From: Isochrysis galbana
Lineage: Eukaryota; Haptophyta; Isochrysidales; Isochrysidaceae
Direction of reading: 5' to 3'
NCBI GenBank assembly: GCA_018136815.1
Contig: CM030944.1
Span: 620,456 to 684,455, forward strand
Length of the DNA stretch: 64,000 nt
In this document: positions 1 through 10,564 of the stretch, piece after piece
How the letters are laid out: each line of letters starts with the position of its first letter
Position numbering within the stretch: the stretch's first letter is position 1
Translations under genes and position numbers: made by a program
The notes under the pieces: model-generated
Told to the model about the DNA's origin: nothing
The model's input: the letters and a program-made list of their open reading frames with translations, nothing else
The model's database searches: none

Positions 1-239
1 TGGGGGCAGGGGGGCCGCCCTCGGCGGGGGGCCCGAAGGAGAGGAGGGGCTCGGCGGCACGCTCCATCGCAACCAACTATAAAGTTAGTTGCGAATGAAA
101 CTAGAAGGCGAGTCGGGCACCTTTGTGTCGAAGGTAGCCCACCCAACCCGCTGGCACCTCTACGTCTCCGCGGCGCAAGGAACCTTCTTGTCGGGCAACT
201 TCCCACGTAAAATCGTGCTCAACAACGACAACAAAACGG

Positions 240-362
240 TTAGAGCACGAGGGACGGGCCGCAAGGCAGGTGGCGGGGAGCTGAGAGTGGCGGGCGAGGC
301 CGCAATCGTTAGAGAGCAGAGTCGCGCGCGCGGCGTGATTATTAAGAAGTTTTTTTTTCTTA
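240..362 (-). repeat. Dispersed repeat family D, copy 1
   Basis: The reverse complement reads from a run of A, through CTTCTTAAT and a CGCGCG block, to CCTTGCGGC and then GTGCTCTAA. The same order of words recurs at 40648-40777, 43478-43585 and 45965-46098. Divergence between copies is substantial but the block order is conserved. The A/T run at one end could be a retroposon tail or a Pol III-like terminator, but no A or B box is clear. Class unknown. Confidence 0.7.
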
Positions 363-640
363 TCACGGAACGCACAGGTAACAGGAACCTGCTGACAGAC
401 CGAACAAGGAAGAGAATGCCAACAAGAGAGCGACGGGGCGACGGACGATCCGACGGGGGCGACAGTTACGCACAGGAATAAGGAGGGAATCTTTCGAAAA
501 CCCTTTAGTGAGTTGATGAAGACCGAAGTAAGATAGCGCCACGATATAATCCAACGGCCAACACCCAACACCTGAGGGGGAATCAGGGTCACGCAAGGGG
601 GCGGTTCCTTGCACCGGCGATACCTAACCACTTGACTTAG

Positions 641-846
641 CCTAAAAACGCGAGGAGCACGCAAGGAGCTAAGCCAGGTGAGGGGCAAGCAGGCGACAGG
701 GGAGGCGACAAAGGAAGCGAGGGCAAAGAGGGCGAATGGGCGAATGTAGGACCCTGCGACGGTGACTTGTGACTAGCCTGCAAGGAGGGGACATATAGAA
801 ACGCAAACAACTTCTAAAACAAAAAGGTCGATCGCGGATGCGACAG
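641..846 (-). repeat. Dispersed repeat family A, copy 1
   Basis: About 205 bp that match, in reverse complement, 51645-51846 with a few small indels. Shared blocks include GTCGCATCCGCGATCGACC, the TTAGAAGTTGT word, CCCCTCCTTGCAGGCTAGTC and CACCTGGCTTA. No coding capacity and no terminal inverted repeats are evident. It is an unclassified interspersed repeat, recognised only by comparison within this window. Confidence 0.8.
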
Positions 847-1682
847 CGCCGCGGCTGCCGATTTCCACGCGGCTTGGGCTTGGGCTTGGGGCTTGGTTGG
901 GGGCGCATCGCGCTCGATTGGCGTGGCCGGCTCGGCGGTTCCTGGCTATTTGCTATTTGATATGTGCCGCGGGCCGGGTACTGGCGGGCACTGGGCTGAA
1001 GACCAAGAACGGTCTCGTAGCGCGCCCAGCGCCCGGGCTCGGTCGAGTTCGAGGTTGGGCTCTCCGCTCTCCGCTCTCCGAGATAGTGTATTGTGTATTG
1101 TGTATTTACTATTAGTATTTCGTATTCAGTATTTAGTATTTAGGCCTGTTTTGTCGTTTTGGGGTTAGGCTTCGTTGTGGGGGCTCAGGGGGGGGGGTCT
1201 GGGGCCCAGAGGGCATCGGATTCGGATATGTGCTAGATGGGTGTTTTCCGGGGTTTCTGCCGCTTTTTACTTTGGTGTACTTTACTCTTATCCCCTCAAT
1301 CCTCACTTTTTCATTTTTTCACCCATACTCTAGAAGTTAAAATCGGGTTTGACCGCCCTAGCATCCGTCCGGCTGGTCGGCGGCGACAGCGAATAGAGCT
1401 CGACGGGAGAAGCAGGGAAGAAAAAGGGGGGAGGAGAGAGGAGAAGAGGGGGAAGAGAGTACAGAATTCTTGGGGGGAAGCAAGCGGCAGTGACGGAGAA
1501 GAAGCCGGGGGGGGGGGCGGGGAGAGAGAGACCCAGGGAAGAGAGAGAGAGTAGTAGTAGAGTAGTAGCTCTAGAGTACAGCGAAGAAGAAGAGAAGCGA
1601 GGAGAGATTCCTGTGTGAGTGGGGAGGGGGGGGGGGTGAGAAGGCGGCAGAGCAGGAGGGAGGGAAAGAGAGAGAGGAGAGG

Positions 1683-4600
1683 ATGAACCATACTACTTCC
1701 CTCTGCCAGCCGTGTGAGGAAGGAGCGGAAGAGCCGCATGGCGCATCGCGGTTGTGCAAGACTCCCCTGCCTGGCTGCCGCGCTCGCTGTTCGCACTACG
1801 ACTGCGGGCACGGGCATCTCGACAGCAGCGGGCCAGGGATTCGACGGGCACTCCTCCTCCCTGCCGCAAAGGCTTCCATCTTCTTTAGCTTCATGGCCGT
1901 CGTGGCTGCGCAAAGTGTCGGCGCGATAGACACGCACCACTTGCAACATGCGCAACGCAACCAGATCCTTTACACCTCAGCAGCTGCCATTGGCGCTCTC
2001 GCAGCAGGGCTGTTCGCCGTGCTTGTCGGCCGCGCCGTGCTAGTAGTCGGCTCAGCCTACGATGGTCGTGGAGAGGTGGACGATCTGGCTCAGCGAGACG
2101 ATGACGCCAGGGCTGTGGAGTGCTGCCTCCAGAATAAGCTCCAGTACGCGCAGCGCCTGGGCGCCGCAATCCGATGCAAAACCATTTCGCGCGACTGCGG
2201 CGACCTGGAAGCTGCGGGTCCCATTGCCGCCAAGGCTTTCACGCAGCAGCGAGATGCTGAGCTCCGCAAGTTGCACGAGTTGATCCAGGAGAGCTTCCCG
2301 CTCGTCCACAGTCGTCTTGAGCGCATCGTTGTGAATCAGTGGTCTCTCATCTACATTTGGCGCGCACGCGATTCGAGAGGCGTTAGCGGTGACCTTGGGA
2401 AGAGCTTGCCTTACATGGTGTATGCCCACCTCGATGTAGTGCCTGCACCGGAGCCAGAGACATGGGCTGTTGACCCGTGGTCAGGAGAGATCCGAGACGG
2501 GTGCATTTGGGGACGAGGCGCCATCGATGACAAGCACGCAGTCTTTGGTCATCTTGAGGCCATCGAGGATCTAATCCAGGGTGAGGCACGTGCGCCCCTT
2601 AACCGCACGCTACATTCACAATTGACCAACGAGTTCGCGGCTTTGGTTGTTCGAGGCATCTACAAGCTAGAGTGGGGTCTCAGCACGACGAGCGTGCAAT
2701 GCAACCAATACTGGGATTGCCATGGGCGCGACTTGATGGCTAATCCTAGGCAGTACTCTCCACATCCCGCCACAGGTGGCTTCGTGCCAAAGCGCGACGT
2801 CTACCTCTGTCTTGGCCACGATGAGGAGATCGGCGGCTCTGCTGGCGCGCTTGAGATCGCCCGGGCTCTAGCGAGCCAAGGCGTCTCCTTTGAGTTCATG
2901 CTGGATGAAGGTTTGATGATTGTGGACGGTACGCGCCGTGATCCAAATCGCCGGGTCCTCATGGTGGTGGTGCCGAACATTCCATGCTGGGTTGGTGGTG
3001 TGATACCACGCCGACCTTCGCCATTTGCTTTATGCACAGCCAGGCCGGTGTCCAAAGGAGCACACTAGACAGCAGCTCCACGGCCACCAACCATGGTTGG
3101 CGCAAGCGAGGAGCGGCGAAAGCTCCATTACACACAATGAAGAGCGTTCGTCCTCCATAATCCCAGGTGTTGTGCCCGCTCATCCACGACCTGTTGCCAT
3201 GGTGTGCGTCGGCGAAAAAGGTTATGTGACTGCTCGACTCACGGTCAATGCAGAGCCTGGCCATGCGTCACTGCCTCCTAAGCAGGTGCGGCAATCTTTG
3301 TCGCGACCTACAGAGCACCCGTGCACACGCCCAACTCCCATAATCCCCGAAGAGGTGCCCCCTTGGTGTGGCCGCGCGTCCCTGTAGTGTGAAGCCATTC
3401 GCGCGATTCATTTGTTTGGCCATGGTCTGGGTGCACTTGTCGGCACCTTCCACACTGCCCTCAACTGAACGCCATCGGATGTGTAATTACTTCCGCCCCC
3501 CCCCCCCCCTCCTTCCCCAACTCCCGTGGATGGTGTTGCAGAGTGCAATTGGTACTCTCTCTCGCGCAGTTTCTCGCCTTGAAAGCTCTCCGTTTCCAAC
3601 ACACATCGGGATGGCGCGTGAAATGTTCGGGGCTCTAGCTGGAGGATACAATGGACCGATGGCCTTGTTGATGGCTAATCTGTGGCTTTTCGCGCCAGTC
3701 CTGGCGCGAATTTTGGCCGCAAAGCCGAAGACGGCAGCCGTGGTAAGTTTTGCATCCAACATCGAGTCTCCGCGGCCCCTACAGTCACGTTCGTTTCGTC
3801 TATTCAATTCAGGTGCGTACCACAACTGCGCTGACCATCTTTCGCTCGGGAGATAAAGAAAACGCGCTTCCCGCGACCGCCACGGCCATCGTAAATCATC
3901 GCATCCATCCAAACGACTCGGTCGCTTCAGTGATTGCGAGGGACCGGAAAATCATCAACGACCCGAATGTGAAAATCGAAGTGAGTTCATTGAGGTTGGA
4001 CTCCTCGGCGATTAGATGCGCCAACCTGGCCTACGCTGCACTGCGTTGCCATCCTATGGAAGGTCCTCAACGTTCTCTTCCGACGGTGCACTCATCTCCT
4101 GCTTCCTTCCACTCTCGTCTTACGACCCTGCCCGCCGCGCCACGATAGGTACTCGGTGCCGTTGAGCCCGCACGTGTGTCATCCACGTCCCATCAAGCTT
4201 TCTCTTCACTTCGCGCTTGTGTCAAGGCAATCTTCCCCGGCGCTGCTGTCGCTCCTGCCCTTTTCATTGCGGCTTCCGACTCCAAGCACTTCTGGGATCT
4301 TGCACCCCAAATCTACCGTTTCAATCCAGTGTGTCTGCAGCCCACTGCGTCGCACTTTCGTCTCTAGGCCTGCGCTGCAAGGCGCGAGCCATCACCAACC
4401 TCTCACCAACCTCCGTAGTACGGAAGNNNNNNNNNNNNNNNNNNNNNNNNNNNNNNNNNNNNNNNNNNNNNNNNNNNNNNNNNNNNNNNNNNNNNNNNNN
4501 NNNNNNNNNNNNNNNNNNNNNNNNNNGGCCGCTATTCATGCTCGAGTCGCATTCTTGCCACGCATCTCAGGTCACGCTTCATGCCTCGGAGACGAGCATG

Positions 4601-4696
4601 TTTCATGGTCTGAACGAACGCATCGGCGTTGAAAACTACGCAAAACTCGTCGCATTCTTTCGAAGCTTCCATCGCCGCCAAGCCAGCCTGTCCTGA
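1683..4696 (+). CDS. M20 family peptidase, PM20D1-like (spliced; interrupted by an assembly gap)
   Basis: Zinc-dependent M20 metallopeptidase of the PM20D1 type; animal members make and hydrolyse N-acyl amino acids. Exons I infer from homology plus GT-AG ends are 1683-2580, 2776-2928, 3167-3285, 3542-3742, 3813-3980, 4149 to about 4340, and a last one ending at 4696. Reading phases agree at every resolved junction. Metal and catalytic motifs are visible in order: AHLDVVPAP, WGRGAIDDK, GHDEEIGG and MLDEG. Further PM20D1 blocks are EKGYVTARL, PGHASLPPK, RTTTALTIF, NHRIHP and GLNERIGVENY. A hydrophobic segment near residues 96-120 suggests a signal anchor and a secretory location. The first four introns are 195, 238, 256 and 70 bp. 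The 100-N gap falls in or next to the last intron, so the join from IYRFNPV to FHGLNER is unresolved. The start is the first ATG after a purine-rich leader; an upstream exon is not excluded. Confidence 0.87.
4427..4526. other. Assembly gap of 100 N
   Basis: Exactly 100 N, the usual placeholder for a gap of unknown size. The two sides do not visibly repeat each other, unlike the gap at 22330. Confidence 0.99.
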
Positions 4697-5454
4697 AGGA
4701 AGCGGAAAGAGCCGCCTCGTGTGTTTTGCGAGCTTGACACAATGCTCCTGAGGATGCGCTCGTCAACCATCTTGAGATTGTTGCCTAGTACCTCTAATGA
4801 GCCTACTTTGAGCCTTTTTCTCCCAACATTCTCTAGGCAACGACTCTGGGCTCCACATGACCCTACCTACTTGAGAATCGTTCTCGCATGAGTCATGCGG
4901 AGCCTTGCTCGAGTATGGCGGGCAAGTGCTCCTCGAGCAAATTCGTCTCCACCAACCGGAGAATCCCCTAGACAGCTTGAATCCTCGCTGAGTGCTATGC
5001 TCTCTTGGGGTGAGCTTTCGCCGAGCGCCGAGGTTGAGGCTATCCCGAGGTATATGAGTATCATAGGCGAGCGTGTTCACGGGCTCATTCGGGCCATGGA
5101 AAGGGGGGGGGAAGTTGCACAAGCAGAATTACAATAACAATAAGCATTGGTGCTGCTACTCCCACCATTCTTGCACTAACACGTCAGACGTCAGGCCACG
5201 ATGCACATGACCCGCGCTAGAATCCAATGCACCAAACTAAGTACATGTACATGAAAACTTTATACTAGTAATATTCTTACTGCTACTGCACATGCGGCCG
5301 TGGACCCACTACTTGAACGCGGGAAAATTTCTACACCCCCACTCCCCTGGCCCTTCCCCCCCCGCCATCAGGCGACCCCCCCGTACACTACTAGCTAGGG
5401 GGATAGGGGTAAAGGGCTTAGATATGGTCCGGCGCCCCCCCCCCCCCCCCCGGT

Positions 5455-5545
5455 GATCTTCCCCCCCCTTCCTCTTGTGTCCCGGGTAGGTAGGCGGCGG
5501 CTTCAGTCCCGACTTATCCTGTAAACGCAAAAAAACAGGCGCGGG
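5455..5545 (-). repeat. Dispersed repeat family F, copy 1
   Basis: The reverse complement shares with 44236-44330 the ordered blocks TAAGTCCCGC, TTTACAGGATAAGTCGGGAC and GCCGCCGCC, then a GGAGGAAGGGGGGAA-like purine block. The element contains a short inverted repeat around CCTGTTTACAGG in the other copy, enlarged here by a T run. Class unknown. Confidence 0.7.
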
Positions 5546-5732
5546 ACTTAAGGTGTCGTTCCGTCAATTGTGGGGGATCAGTCGAATTGGAATTGAGCGA
5601 TCAAATGTCCATAGTTATGTATACATCGGTATTTTAAAATTGAATGAAGACTAGCCGTGCGTGGGCATAACAGGGCCGCCGTGCGCACGCATGCAAACTC
5701 TTTTCCTCTGCGTTTCCTCTAAGGCCAACAAC

Positions 5733-5739
5733 TATATAA
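5733..5739 (+). promoter_or_regulatory. TATA-like element
   Basis: TATATAA lies about 13 bp before the ATG at 5752, which is unusually close for a TATA box in front of a start codon. A five-codon upstream frame starting at 5742 ends in the TAG that overlaps the start of the next frame. Position and composition are the only support. Confidence 0.25.
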
Positions 5740-5751
5740 ACATGCAGTTTA

Positions 5752-6357
5752 ATGAATAGTTCTCATGGCACCTGTGATGACATTGTGCACGCCGTGCATT
5801 GGGCACGGCGCGATGTCTCGGTGCCAAAGGTTATCGTCGGTCTGGAGGGTGACGTCGGAGGTGGTGACGTCGGAGGTGGGGGAACTGAAACTTCCTGCTA
5901 CACCGACTTCAAGACCAATCTGACGGACACACGATCCTTAGATCCCCCTCAGTATTGCAATGCTCCTTCACGTCGCAATGCGACGGAGTGCCCCAAATTC
6001 TACGCCACCATGCCCAATGGTACCCTTAATAGGTGTCAATACGATGCGGTGAACAAATCGTGTATATTGGGTGATAGCATCTGTCCCATACCGAAGTGGC
6101 TACCAACGTGTGCAGTCGATGGCAAGCAGGTGGACGTGATTCGCAAGGGGATGTATTGCGGTGATCGCTTGGATTGGAAGTCCGCGTCATCAGATGCGGA
6201 CCGCGCAGCATGCGAGGGTACATATTTCTACCCTGACGTGAATGATTTGAGTATGATTCGACAACATCAGTTAGTCAATCACTACCAGGGATCCAAAGTA
6301 TTCAAGAAAAGTTCACACAAGATGTTAATGAGGCCAGATATGCCATTAATGCCATGA
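5752..6357 (+). CDS. Hypothetical Cys-rich protein
   Basis: An ATG-started frame of 201 residues with no family I recognise. A short tandem GDVGGG repeat lies near residues 33-43. After it the protein has about a dozen Cys and several N-glycosylation sequons (NLTD, NATE, NGTL, NKSC), which suggests a secreted or lumenal domain stabilised by disulphides. There is no clear signal peptide, so an upstream exon may be missing. The reading frame ends just before a degenerate retroelement segment, so it could also be part of a repeat. Function unknown. Confidence 0.4.
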   Translation: MNSSHGTCDDIVHAVHWARRDVSVPKVIVGLEGDVGGGDVGGGGTETSCYTDFKTNLTDTRSLDPPQYCNAPSRRNATECPKFYATMPNGTLNRCQYDAVNKSCILGDSICPIPKWLPTCAVDGKQVDVIRKGMYCGDRLDWKSASSDADRAACEGTYFYPDVNDLSMIRQHQLVNHYQGSKVFKKSSHKMLMRPDMPLMP

Positions 6358-6723
6358 TCAATACGATAAGACTACCAATGAACGTCATTCCACCCCCGGG
6401 TCGGGGACCGTCCTCAGTACCCACGGGTGCACCTGTCGCACCTAGGGCCCCATCCATGGCGGATCCAGGACCGTCCTCAATACACGCACGACGACCCACG
6501 GCTAGGGCCCAGACCAAAAGCGTTCAATTATCCCCATCCCTGCTAACACCTTTCGTTGTCACTTGGAGGTTACTTGACTCAACTGGGCGCCCGCCTGCCT
6601 TCTCGCCGCCCGCCCGGTCCTGCTGCTCCTTTCTTCGTGTACCCGTCCAGCGACGCAACGCACCACTGGTTCCCGTCCGCATGTGCCCGCCCGCACGCTC
6701 CCACAGGTGCGCTCACGCGGCGA

Positions 6724-7521
6724 GCACATGACGGACCGGCCGAAACAGCATACCCGATTCCGCAAGAGCACACGTTTAAGGACACACATAAAACATTGGA
6801 AGACATCAACGTCAAGGCGCTCACTAAAGCATTCCTCGCAATGAGGAAAATGAAGAGGCAGAAATCCACGCTAAGATGGGAAAAAAGGATACCGGCCATC
6901 TCAGGAAAATGGAAGGAAATATCGCAGCTATATAAGTACAACTTTTTAACACCAAGAGACTCGTATATGCACTTCAAACACATCCTACATAGGAGGATTG
7001 CCACGGCGAACAGATTCGCGGATGACCCGACGTGCCGCTTTTGCGGTATAGCCCCCGAAAGCTCCACGCACTTAGCCGTATGCATCGCGACTGAGCCCAT
7101 CTTCGAATTCATAGAAAGACTTCTAGGGATAGTCCTTAGGCCGGGCTCTGAAGTAGCCCATCGTCTCTTTTGCTACCAAGTGGACAGGCCTCATCCCTCC
7201 TCGGGATACTTGGGTATCTTGGCGTGGAGGTATATCCTCACGGACTTTTACAACATCCAGTACGGTAACGCGGACGGTAGGTCCGATAGATCGATTCTTA
7301 GAGCAATTCTCACAAGGTACCACCTACTAGCAACGGCGAAGGTCGGTTTCTTTCAAAGGCTGAAGAAACAACGAAGTAACATGGGGCTGCACGCCCCGAG
7401 CAACAAACACATTAGGAAAATGCTAAGCCCTCTTTACACGGTGGACAAAGACTTTAAGCTAGAAGTATCGGATGACCTCTTGCAGGCGGCAAGAGGCCTA
7501 GATATACGAAACATTAATTGA
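6724..7521 (+). pseudogene. C-terminal remnant of a LINE-type (non-LTR) reverse transcriptase
   Basis: An open frame without a plausible start codon; the first in-frame ATG is near 6841. It ends at TGA after RGLDIRNIN. The key signature is CRFCGIAPESSTHLAVC at about 7033-7083, a C-x2-C-x8-H-x4-C zinc finger like the one (zf-RVT) after the thumb domain of many non-LTR reverse transcriptases. The region before it is basic and helical, as expected for the thumb-to-finger linker. The fingers, palm and YxDD motif are absent, so this is a 5'-truncated copy, the typical outcome of LINE insertion. No poly-A tail is obvious downstream. A domesticated gene is possible but less likely. Confidence 0.65.
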
Positions 7522-7802
7522 GATGGTTGAATCGCTATGGGAAGAATTTGGAAGAAGGCGTTGATGACCTTATGAGACACACGGGAGGAATAGACTAGCC
7601 AAGCCCGAGCGAAGGATAAAGCCACAGTCTCCCGCCCCCTCCACTCCAACTCCTGGCCGAGGCAGTGCGCGCGGCCTCCCCGGAACCGGCTCTCCACTGA
7701 AGAGGGAACTGGGGAAGGGGGAGGGGGTTGTTAGGGGTTAAGGTTGGGTAGAGAGGAGGTCCACAAGCACACTGCCTTACGCCGCACGTGTAGCGGAGAT
7801 TT
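7522..7802. other. Short spacer
   Basis: No gene seen. It ends in a T run (about 7800-7821) next to a TTTTTAAGAAG word reminiscent of the end of family D repeats, but the rest does not match well enough to call a copy. Confidence 0.4.
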
Positions 7803-8125
7803 TTAAGAAGATTTTTTTTTAACAACTGCCGTGAAGACCGCCGACTTTCCGTGCCGAAGATCTTGGTGGTATGTGAAGTGGGAGTGCAGGTCGTACTTGA
7901 AGAGGAAGTCAACGAAGATGAGCTGCAGGCACGTGCTGTCCTGCACCGTCGACTCCATGTGGCGAAATCCAGCGAAAGAGAGACGCCTTATGATGGACTT
8001 GTTCATGACGGTAAGGCTTATGAAGGGCTCGCATGTGGCGGTGTTGTGGTTGATCAAGGAGAGTGCTGCAGCGTTGAGCGTCAGCACACATCCCTTCTGC
8101 TTCCAGCCTTCGAAGATGGGCGCAT
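7803..8125 (-). CDS. Exon of an unidentified protein
   Basis: A minus-strand frame of about 105 codons whose third positions are mostly G or C, unlike the other frames. It reads from NAPIFEGWKQKGC through a stretch rich in Phe, His and Leu (FKYDLHSHFTYHQDLRHGK) to a stop in an A-rich run. There is no convincing ATG at its upstream end, so it is likely a terminal exon or an exon relic. I do not recognise the family. The codon pattern is the main reason to believe it is, or was, coding. Confidence 0.45.
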
Positions 8126-8854
8126 TGACGTGTGGGTACCTCCCTCACCCACCGACCTAGGGAGCTGGTCCGACTCCGAAAACGATGGTGGAAAGGCGTG
8201 CTCGGGTCCGGGCACGGATTCCGATGAGGGTTGCCAAATCTGCGACACCACTGACTTCGGGCGCTCGACTGGCGACCTCTACGGCCTCAGCAGCATCCTC
8301 GCAGTTTGTCGCTGCAGCACTCCAGCAACCCCGGGAGTGCGCAACGCTACCCCTTCGCCGTCTGAAGGAGCCTAGGCCCGAGACATGACCATTAATGCAA
8401 GCCGGGGCGCTCAGATGACCCGCCCGCCGGGGTCTCTGCAGGGCCTGCTGGGACATCTTCACCTGCGTCTTCACCTGCGTCGGCGTGCGGCATCGGCCAG
8501 CGGCTCAGTGCAGCCGCCGATATTCCCAGTTGTAATTATTTTTTATTAAAGGATGGGGGAGAAAGGACACCAATTGTAAATTATACAGTATAGGGTTTGA
8601 TTTCCCCGCTTAATGAGTAATGAGATCGAGCACACCCCGTCAGCTTAATGTGAAACAGCATCATCCCTTTATTTACGTTGGGGGTTTGGGGGATCACAGT
8701 TCGAATCCGGGCGGCCTCCTACGTCCACAAAGTAGGGGTCGTCCGAGGGCGGCCCGTGGCTCCTTCCTCCTTTTTTTACATCGCTCATTACTTGCTAGGA
8801 ACTGGCGAGCAGCGAGCTGGCGCCAGCTGCCAATTGAGATGGAATTGGCACTGG
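8126..8854. other. Spacer left of the retrotransposon insertion
   Basis: No gene recognised. The interval is the left host flank of the LTR element. Its last bases, ACTGGCACC at 8850-8858, pair with GGTGCCAGT at 35519-35527 in the right flank, so the undisturbed site would have been a short inverted repeat. Confidence 0.5.
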
Positions 8855-8859
8855 CACCG
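8855..8859. other. Target-site duplication, left
   Basis: CACCG immediately before the LTR. The same five bases follow the right LTR at 22086-22090 and at 35502-35506. A 5-bp duplication is usual for Ty3/gypsy integrases. Confidence 0.9.
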
Positions 8860-10177
8860 TGTCGAGTCGAGCGCTACCGGAGGGCTCTGAGCCACTCCGT
8901 CGCGAGCGGCACCGGCGGCTAGCGCGGCGCTTTGTCCCTCCTCCCCACCGGGAGTCGGGTGAATGAAATTCTGGACTGGGTCGGGCAACCCCATTCGGGT
9001 GTATGGACAGGGAACGAACGGCGAACGAAGGACTGTGGGGCGGCGAGGCGCTCCTAGCGGCCCTAGTGTGTTGGGCTTTAAGAGATTGTTAGACCTACAA
9101 AGAACTCTTCCCTCAGGGAGGGAGCCTAGGCTGCTTGAGTGCAGCGACGCAGCGAACAACGACGGACAAAGAGCCTGAGAACAACAGGATACACCGACTC
9201 ACGAACACACCGGAATCATTCACCCAAACAAAGCAAATTATCAAGCAACCGCGACCCCAAATCACCGATAACTCAAACACGTCGCGAGAGACGGAGAGAG
9301 AGAGCGAGAGAGAGACTCCGCAGCGACGGCCGGAGCGTGTCTCCGTTGTAACTTCCCACGTAGCGGAGAGTCCGAAGGGGAGCGTCCTGTCGCGCGACCA
9401 CGGCGATCACTTTGGATACAGATCGCAACGAGATGTCTTCACGACCGAATAAATCTTGCCGTTGAGCGTGAACCTTCTAGACGCTTCTAACGAACAACCC
9501 TGAGTAGTAACCAAGGGGAAGAAACACCAAAGGGGCCAAGGCTTGCATGTAACTTGCATCAAGGGGAAAGATTCCCTCACCTAGGAAGCGAACCTACACC
9601 GATCTCCAAGGGGAGATGGCAAATTAAACCTCAAATCTCGAGCGGCTAGAGCAACCGACTCGCTCGCCAAAACCTTGACCGAGAAGAAAGAAGCAAGGAC
9701 CTACAAGCCAAGGGTAGCGGACCTAGGGAATGTGAGAGGAAATTTCCGAACGCCAACGCCAAACGCCGAACGCGGGGATTCAACGAAACCCTAACCAGGC
9801 CAAGCAGAACCTACGAAGAACAGGCCTGGACAACAACGAAAGTCAGCAGGTCCCAAGAAAGAACCGGAACCCAACAAGAAACAACAAGCCTTGCAAGAAG
9901 CTAAACAAGCCTTCACAAGGTAACTCGAGAGCCTGAGACAAGCGCGCAGCGAGTGACAGGCGACCTGGCTCCTTTGGGTCAAGATTACCCGAAAGGAGGA
10001 AACCTGGAATCTAGACCTGACAAACAGGCTAGAAGGAACGAAACGAGAACTCGAATTCTAGATCGCTAGGGACGAACCCTACCAACCTAGGTATGCCTGA
10101 GCTTCACCGTGTGGCCGCACGGCGAAGGACCTGGAATCAAGAGCCTGGAAATCGCATCATCTGGGATGAATGCGACA
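8860..10177 (-). repeat. 3' LTR
   Basis: 1318 bp, beginning TGTCGAG and ending TGCGACA on the plus strand, so the two ends form a short imperfect inverted repeat. It appears identical to the LTR at 34184-35501 over every stretch I compared, and the lengths are the same. It carries the first 45 codons of gag (8994 down to 8860), which run out into host DNA here. Confidence 0.93.
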
Positions 10178-10186
10178 CCCCCCGAC
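10178..10186 (-). promoter_or_regulatory. Polypurine tract
   Basis: On the minus strand GTCGGGGGG lies directly against the TGTCGCA start of the 3' LTR. A G-rich purine run at this place is the standard primer for plus-strand DNA synthesis in LTR elements. The second copy has the same tract at 23580-23588. Confidence 0.75.
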
Positions 10187-10564
10187 TAAGATCGAGACGT
10201 CTCCCGATGTCGAGCGGTGAACCTGGAAACAGAGACCTGGAACCTGGAACCTGAGCTGACCAGAGGTCAGAATCGGAACAAGAAGCAACGAAACATAGCG
10301 AGCGAAACGTGGAGACAAGAACACCCTTTGGATCCAAAGCGAGCACGAAATCGGCGGCTTAACGCGGCGGCCTCTTTCGTACGCACTGCCCCACCCACTT
10401 CTCCCTTTTACAGGAGCTTTGCTCGGGTGTTGCGCCGGGTGTAGAGCGCAGGCAGCACGCGTTCATCACCTCCATGATTCGCTCGGACGGAAACTTGAAC
10501 TCGGAGCCCTAGCCGAGGCGTGGGGCTAGCCTAGAGGGACGGGTCCCTTACCCAAGACATGGGA
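10187..10564. other. 3' untranslated segment of the retrotransposon
   Basis: Sequence between the pol stop codon and the polypurine tract. No open frame of note. The same segment follows pol in the second copy at 23589-23959, with a few single-base deletions. Confidence 0.6.

Larger units (their letters stand above)
1..1682. other. Intergenic region with repeat fragments and a purine-rich leader
   Basis: I see no convincing gene here. Open frames on both strands lack recognisable domains and overlap each other. The interval holds two dispersed repeat copies, described separately, an AT-rich run of TATTTAGTATT-like words around 1085-1145, and a G/A-rich tract at about 1410-1680 that leads directly into the M20 peptidase start codon. 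The purine-rich tract is probably the 5' leader or promoter-proximal region of that gene. This is an inference from position only. Confidence 0.5.
4697..5751. other. Intergenic region after the M20 peptidase
   Basis: No gene recognised. It probably begins with the 3' untranslated region of the peptidase. It contains homopolymer C and G tracts at about 5334-5470, a family F repeat copy (5455-5545) and an AT-rich stretch ending at a TATA-like element just before the next ORF. Confidence 0.5.

Noticed and set aside
101..688. Minus-strand frame of about 195 codons near the window start
   Set aside because: No domain and no codon bias, it overlaps competing frames, and part of it is covered by dispersed repeats.
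8680..8720. B-box-like GTTCGAATCC suggesting a tRNA or SINE
   Set aside because: The flanking T stem does not pair and no A box is found about 50 bp upstream.
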